Shown here: positions 62,701 through 64,000 of the stretch, in pieces | Numbering within the stretch: the first letter of the stretch is position 1 | How the letters are laid out: every line of letters starts with the position of its first letter | Source: Paraflavisolibacter caeni | GTDB taxonomy: Bacteria > Bacteroidota > Bacteroidia > Chitinophagales > Chitinophagaceae | Reading direction: 5' to 3' | Assembly: GCF_025628885.1 (NCBI RefSeq) | Contig: NZ_JAOTIF010000031.1 | Span: 1 to 64,000, forward strand | Length of the DNA stretch: 64,000 bases | Program-made: the position numbers and the translations under genes | The notes under the pieces: generated by a model | The model's input: the letters and a program-made list of their open reading frames with translations, nothing else | Told to the model about the DNA's origin: nothing | Database searches by the model: none

Positions 62701-63935
62701 AATTCACTTTAGAAGGCGGTAAAATAAGTCTGGAACTAGAAGATTCAGATAGGGCATCCGATCCATCAAAAAAATGGGTATCTATTAAGGTGCGTGATAC
62801 AGGAATCGGTATTCCGGAAGACAAAAAAGAGAAAATATTTGAACGCTTTTTTCAAAACACAACGGCTGCCGCTATACTCAATCAGGGAACAGGCATAGGC
62901 TTGTCTATTACAAAAGAGTTTGTAAAAATGCACGGTGGTACCATTGACGTTGACAGTGAACCGGGAAAGGGTACGACCTTTACCATTCATCTTCCCTTTA
63001 TTCCTTTGGAAGCTCCCAAAGATAATGTGCCCAGCCTAGTGGAAGCCGAAGCCCCGATACTGGAGTCAGAAGCAATAGAAGAATCAACAGAAACACTAGA
63101 AGCTATCCCAGAATTCCAAAAAGACAATGCCTTGAAGAGCAAAACAGAAATGCCTTCGATTTTGCTGGTGGAAGATAACGATGACTTCCGGTTTTATCTG
63201 AAGGACAATCTCAGGTTGCATTACAATGTTTTTGAGGCAGCTAACGGAAAGGAAGGCTGGCAGAAGGCACTTTCGCATCATCCGCAGCTCATTGTCAGCG
63301 ATATCTCCATGCCCTATATGGACGGCATTGAATTGAGCCGGAAAATCAAATCCGATAAAAGAACCAGCCATATTCCTGTCATCCTGCTCACCGCCTTAAC
63401 CGGTGAAGAAGACCAATTAAAGGGTTTAGGGACCGGTGCCAATGACTACATCACCAAGCCTTTTAATTTTGAAGTGCTGAATGCAAAAATCAAAAACCTG
63501 CTGGTGTTGAACAGCACTTTAAAAAATACCTATACCAAACAAATCAAGGTTCTTACCCCTGAAGTTGAAATTGAATCCGATGATGAGAAACTGCTAAACA
63601 AGATCATGCTTTACCTGGAAGAAAACCTGACCAATTCCCAATTATCTGTGGAAGAATTGAGCAGGCATGTGGGCATGAGCCGGAGTTCCATGTACAGCAA
63701 GCTCTTGGAATTAACAGGTCAAACCCCAGTGGAATTCATTCGTTCTGTAAAGCTGGACAAGGCAGCAGTTTTGTTGGAGAAAAGTGATATGAATATCGCC
63801 CAGATTGCCTACTCTGTTGGCTTTTCCACACCAAACTATTTTGCCAAATCATTCAAAGCAAAATTCAACATGCTGCCTTCGGAGTATATGAATAATATGA
63901 GAAAGGGAAGTGATAAAAAGAGTGTTGATGATTAA
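59745..63935 (+). CDS. Hybrid two-component system sensor/regulator (HTCS)
   Basis: A protein of about 1396 residues that combines sensing and DNA binding in one chain. Start: the ATG at 59745 (MIFKKLALFCLFAIG) gives a signal peptide; an upstream TTG is less likely. In order: a periplasmic two-component-regulator propeller (many WxGTxxGL repeats, about 30-700), a Y_Y_Y domain (about 730-795), a membrane helix (about 802-823) and a histidine kinase with H867 in LSHEFRTP. An ATPase domain (N-box near 978, DTGIGIP near 1015), a receiver with D1186 in VSDISMP, and an AraC-type DNA-binding domain (about 1301-1385) follow. Such proteins bind an oligosaccharide in the periplasm and activate their own sugar locus. 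It is intact and the only gene here reading rightward, divergent from operon 3. It is the likely reader of operator sites B to E. Confidence 0.93.
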   Translation: MIFKKLALFCLFAIGLMFCAPAQQEDINFTSLTTKDGLSSNMVNAILKDRYGLLWFGTEDGLNKFDGTNLTVYRHKVGNPESLQANEILSLHEDKAGNLWVGTSGGSLSLYDRKKDVFINFPSNRAPNSISNNVIMGICSDYLGKIWIAHFSGVNVLDPATKRVSKIPVATGSSVSVFPNSGVCVFEDSQHQMWIGTDEGLFQYDPQTKSLRQFVHSNQDPSSVSGNHVNAVAEDSKGNIWIGTNEGLSMLKPGNPGFINYKHNNDNSRTLSSNVIHSIAVDRDKLWLGTEEGLDVLDTRTAEITKFHFDYHNIHSLTAKAVRYVYRDKQGIYWLGMSGGGINKYDKNLNLFNQIQSNVFDEKGLNASIVTAFAEDKNGNVYVGTEGGGLSLFDRKTKLFQHFNIHSKRNSSNNHIIIKAMNMSSKHQLMIGTYADGLFIWDPASGNYQQLMQGTNPGDLNANDIFCIKEDRKGNTWVGTNGAGVNVLNGEHKVVVRYTPNPKTANDVLLPINGYIRDIFEDRQGNIWIATHGGGIAVLQPASGKFTIYSTSNSKLPNDKVLSLLEDSRGNIWAGTHGGGLALFHKNTKNFISFSEKDGLINNTVYKIVEDQKGLIWVSSNKGISSIDAGTKKINNYNYHNGVQNNNFVLGAGLRLSNGVLFFGGLEGFNYFNPDYLKKNDNIPPVLITDLKISNQSAVASEDGPIEEHISVAKEINLDYKQNFALSFVALNFTAPEQNQYAYKLEGFDKDWNYVGSSTTASYTNLDPGEYIFRVRAGNNDGVWNNEGTSIKIHVHPPFWRTVYAYILYVLLIIGLLLYLRYKSIQKLNRKFALEQERIHAEQERKEIERMRELDRLKIKFLTNLSHEFRTPISLILGPVDKLLIQEKNEQASSQLHMIKRNARRLLNLVNQLLDFRKMEEHELKLNASEGELVSFVKEVSDSFKDLSERKKIDFAFTSQIDQLYTLFDHDKIERILFNLLSNAFKFTLEGGKISLELEDSDRASDPSKKWVSIKVRDTGIGIPEDKKEKIFERFFQNTTAAAILNQGTGIGLSITKEFVKMHGGTIDVDSEPGKGTTFTIHLPFIPLEAPKDNVPSLVEAEAPILESEAIEESTETLEAIPEFQKDNALKSKTEMPSILLVEDNDDFRFYLKDNLRLHYNVFEAANGKEGWQKALSHHPQLIVSDISMPYMDGIELSRKIKSDKRTSHIPVILLTALTGEEDQLKGLGTGANDYITKPFNFEVLNAKIKNLLVLNSTLKNTYTKQIKVLTPEVEIESDDEKLLNKIMLYLEENLTNSQLSVEELSRHVGMSRSSMYSKLLELTGQTPVEFIRSVKLDKAAVLLEKSDMNIAQIAYSVGFSTPNYFAKSFKAKFNMLPSEYMNNMRKGSDKKSVDD

Positions 63936-63963
63936 TTGTTGAAGTATTCCTCTATTATTGTCT

Positions 63964-63980
63964 AAGCATCATGGGTGCTT
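63964..63980 (+). terminator. Possible terminator after the regulator
   Basis: A 7-bp stem with one G-U pair (63964-63970 with 63974-63980) and a 3-base loop lies about 30 bases after the regulator stop codon. The following T content is low, so the call is weak. Confidence 0.3.
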
Positions 63981-64000
63981 CTGTTACAATCGCATAAACA

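Overview
The window comes from a Bacteroidota genome, most plausibly a Chitinophagaceae-like plant-polysaccharide degrader (the family placement is inference). The basis is tandem SusC/SusD pairs, a hybrid two-component regulator, the TAnnTTTG type of -7 promoter element, A-rich leaders in place of Shine-Dalgarno sites, and secreted or lipoprotein carbohydrate enzymes. Almost everything is on the minus strand and reads leftward; the main exception is the regulator at the right end.

Layout. 117-564: frameshifted IS6-family transposase remnant. 770-6217: leftward L-fucose-type operon (rhaM-family mutarotase, FucP permease, aldose 1-dehydrogenase, zinc alcohol dehydrogenase, GH29 fucosidase), faced by a dead AraC-family gene (about 6420-7295, four in-frame stops). 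7556-8596: LacI-type repressor. 8696-10774: GH43-CBM6 enzyme with its own promoter. 10922-23951: CE1-CBM48-CE1 double esterase, DUF1735 lipoprotein and two SusC/SusD pairs, i.e. the xusABCDE-type arrangement known from xylan loci. 24570-37447: GH43 (frameshifted), GH9, GH10, CE6-like esterase, GH97, GH43, GH8 (Rex-like) and GH43. 37685-59372: haem-c/propeller lipoprotein, ThuA-domain protein, VOC-domain remnant, GH95, GH31, GH97, GH31, GH43, GH27, GH43, a susC'-'GH3 scar, GH51 and a CE1 deletion remnant. 59745-63935: rightward hybrid two-component system sensor/regulator.

How it works together. GH10 and GH8 cut the xylan backbone and the reducing ends of oligomers. Several GH43s and GH51 remove arabinose or xylose, and CE1 and CE6 remove feruloyl or acetyl groups. 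GH31, GH97, GH27 and GH95 would strip alpha-xylose, alpha-galactose and L-galactose or L-fucose caps. This set resembles loci for highly decorated cereal glucuronoarabinoxylan more than simple xylan, although no GH67 or GH115 alpha-glucuronidase is present. The adjacent fucose-type uptake and oxidation genes could handle L-fucose or L-galactose.

The strongest unlisted signal is a 30-bp near-palindrome (arms CATTTGTT and AACAAATG, 11 bp apart). It occurs once ahead of each of the four leftward transcription units, always in the same orientation and always exactly 26 bp from a TAnnTTTG-type -7 element; a fifth copy lies alone at 7304-7333. It is the best candidate for the binding site of the hybrid regulator. 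The locus also carries several decayed genes, three of which look like internal deletions joining a 5' end to a 3' end.
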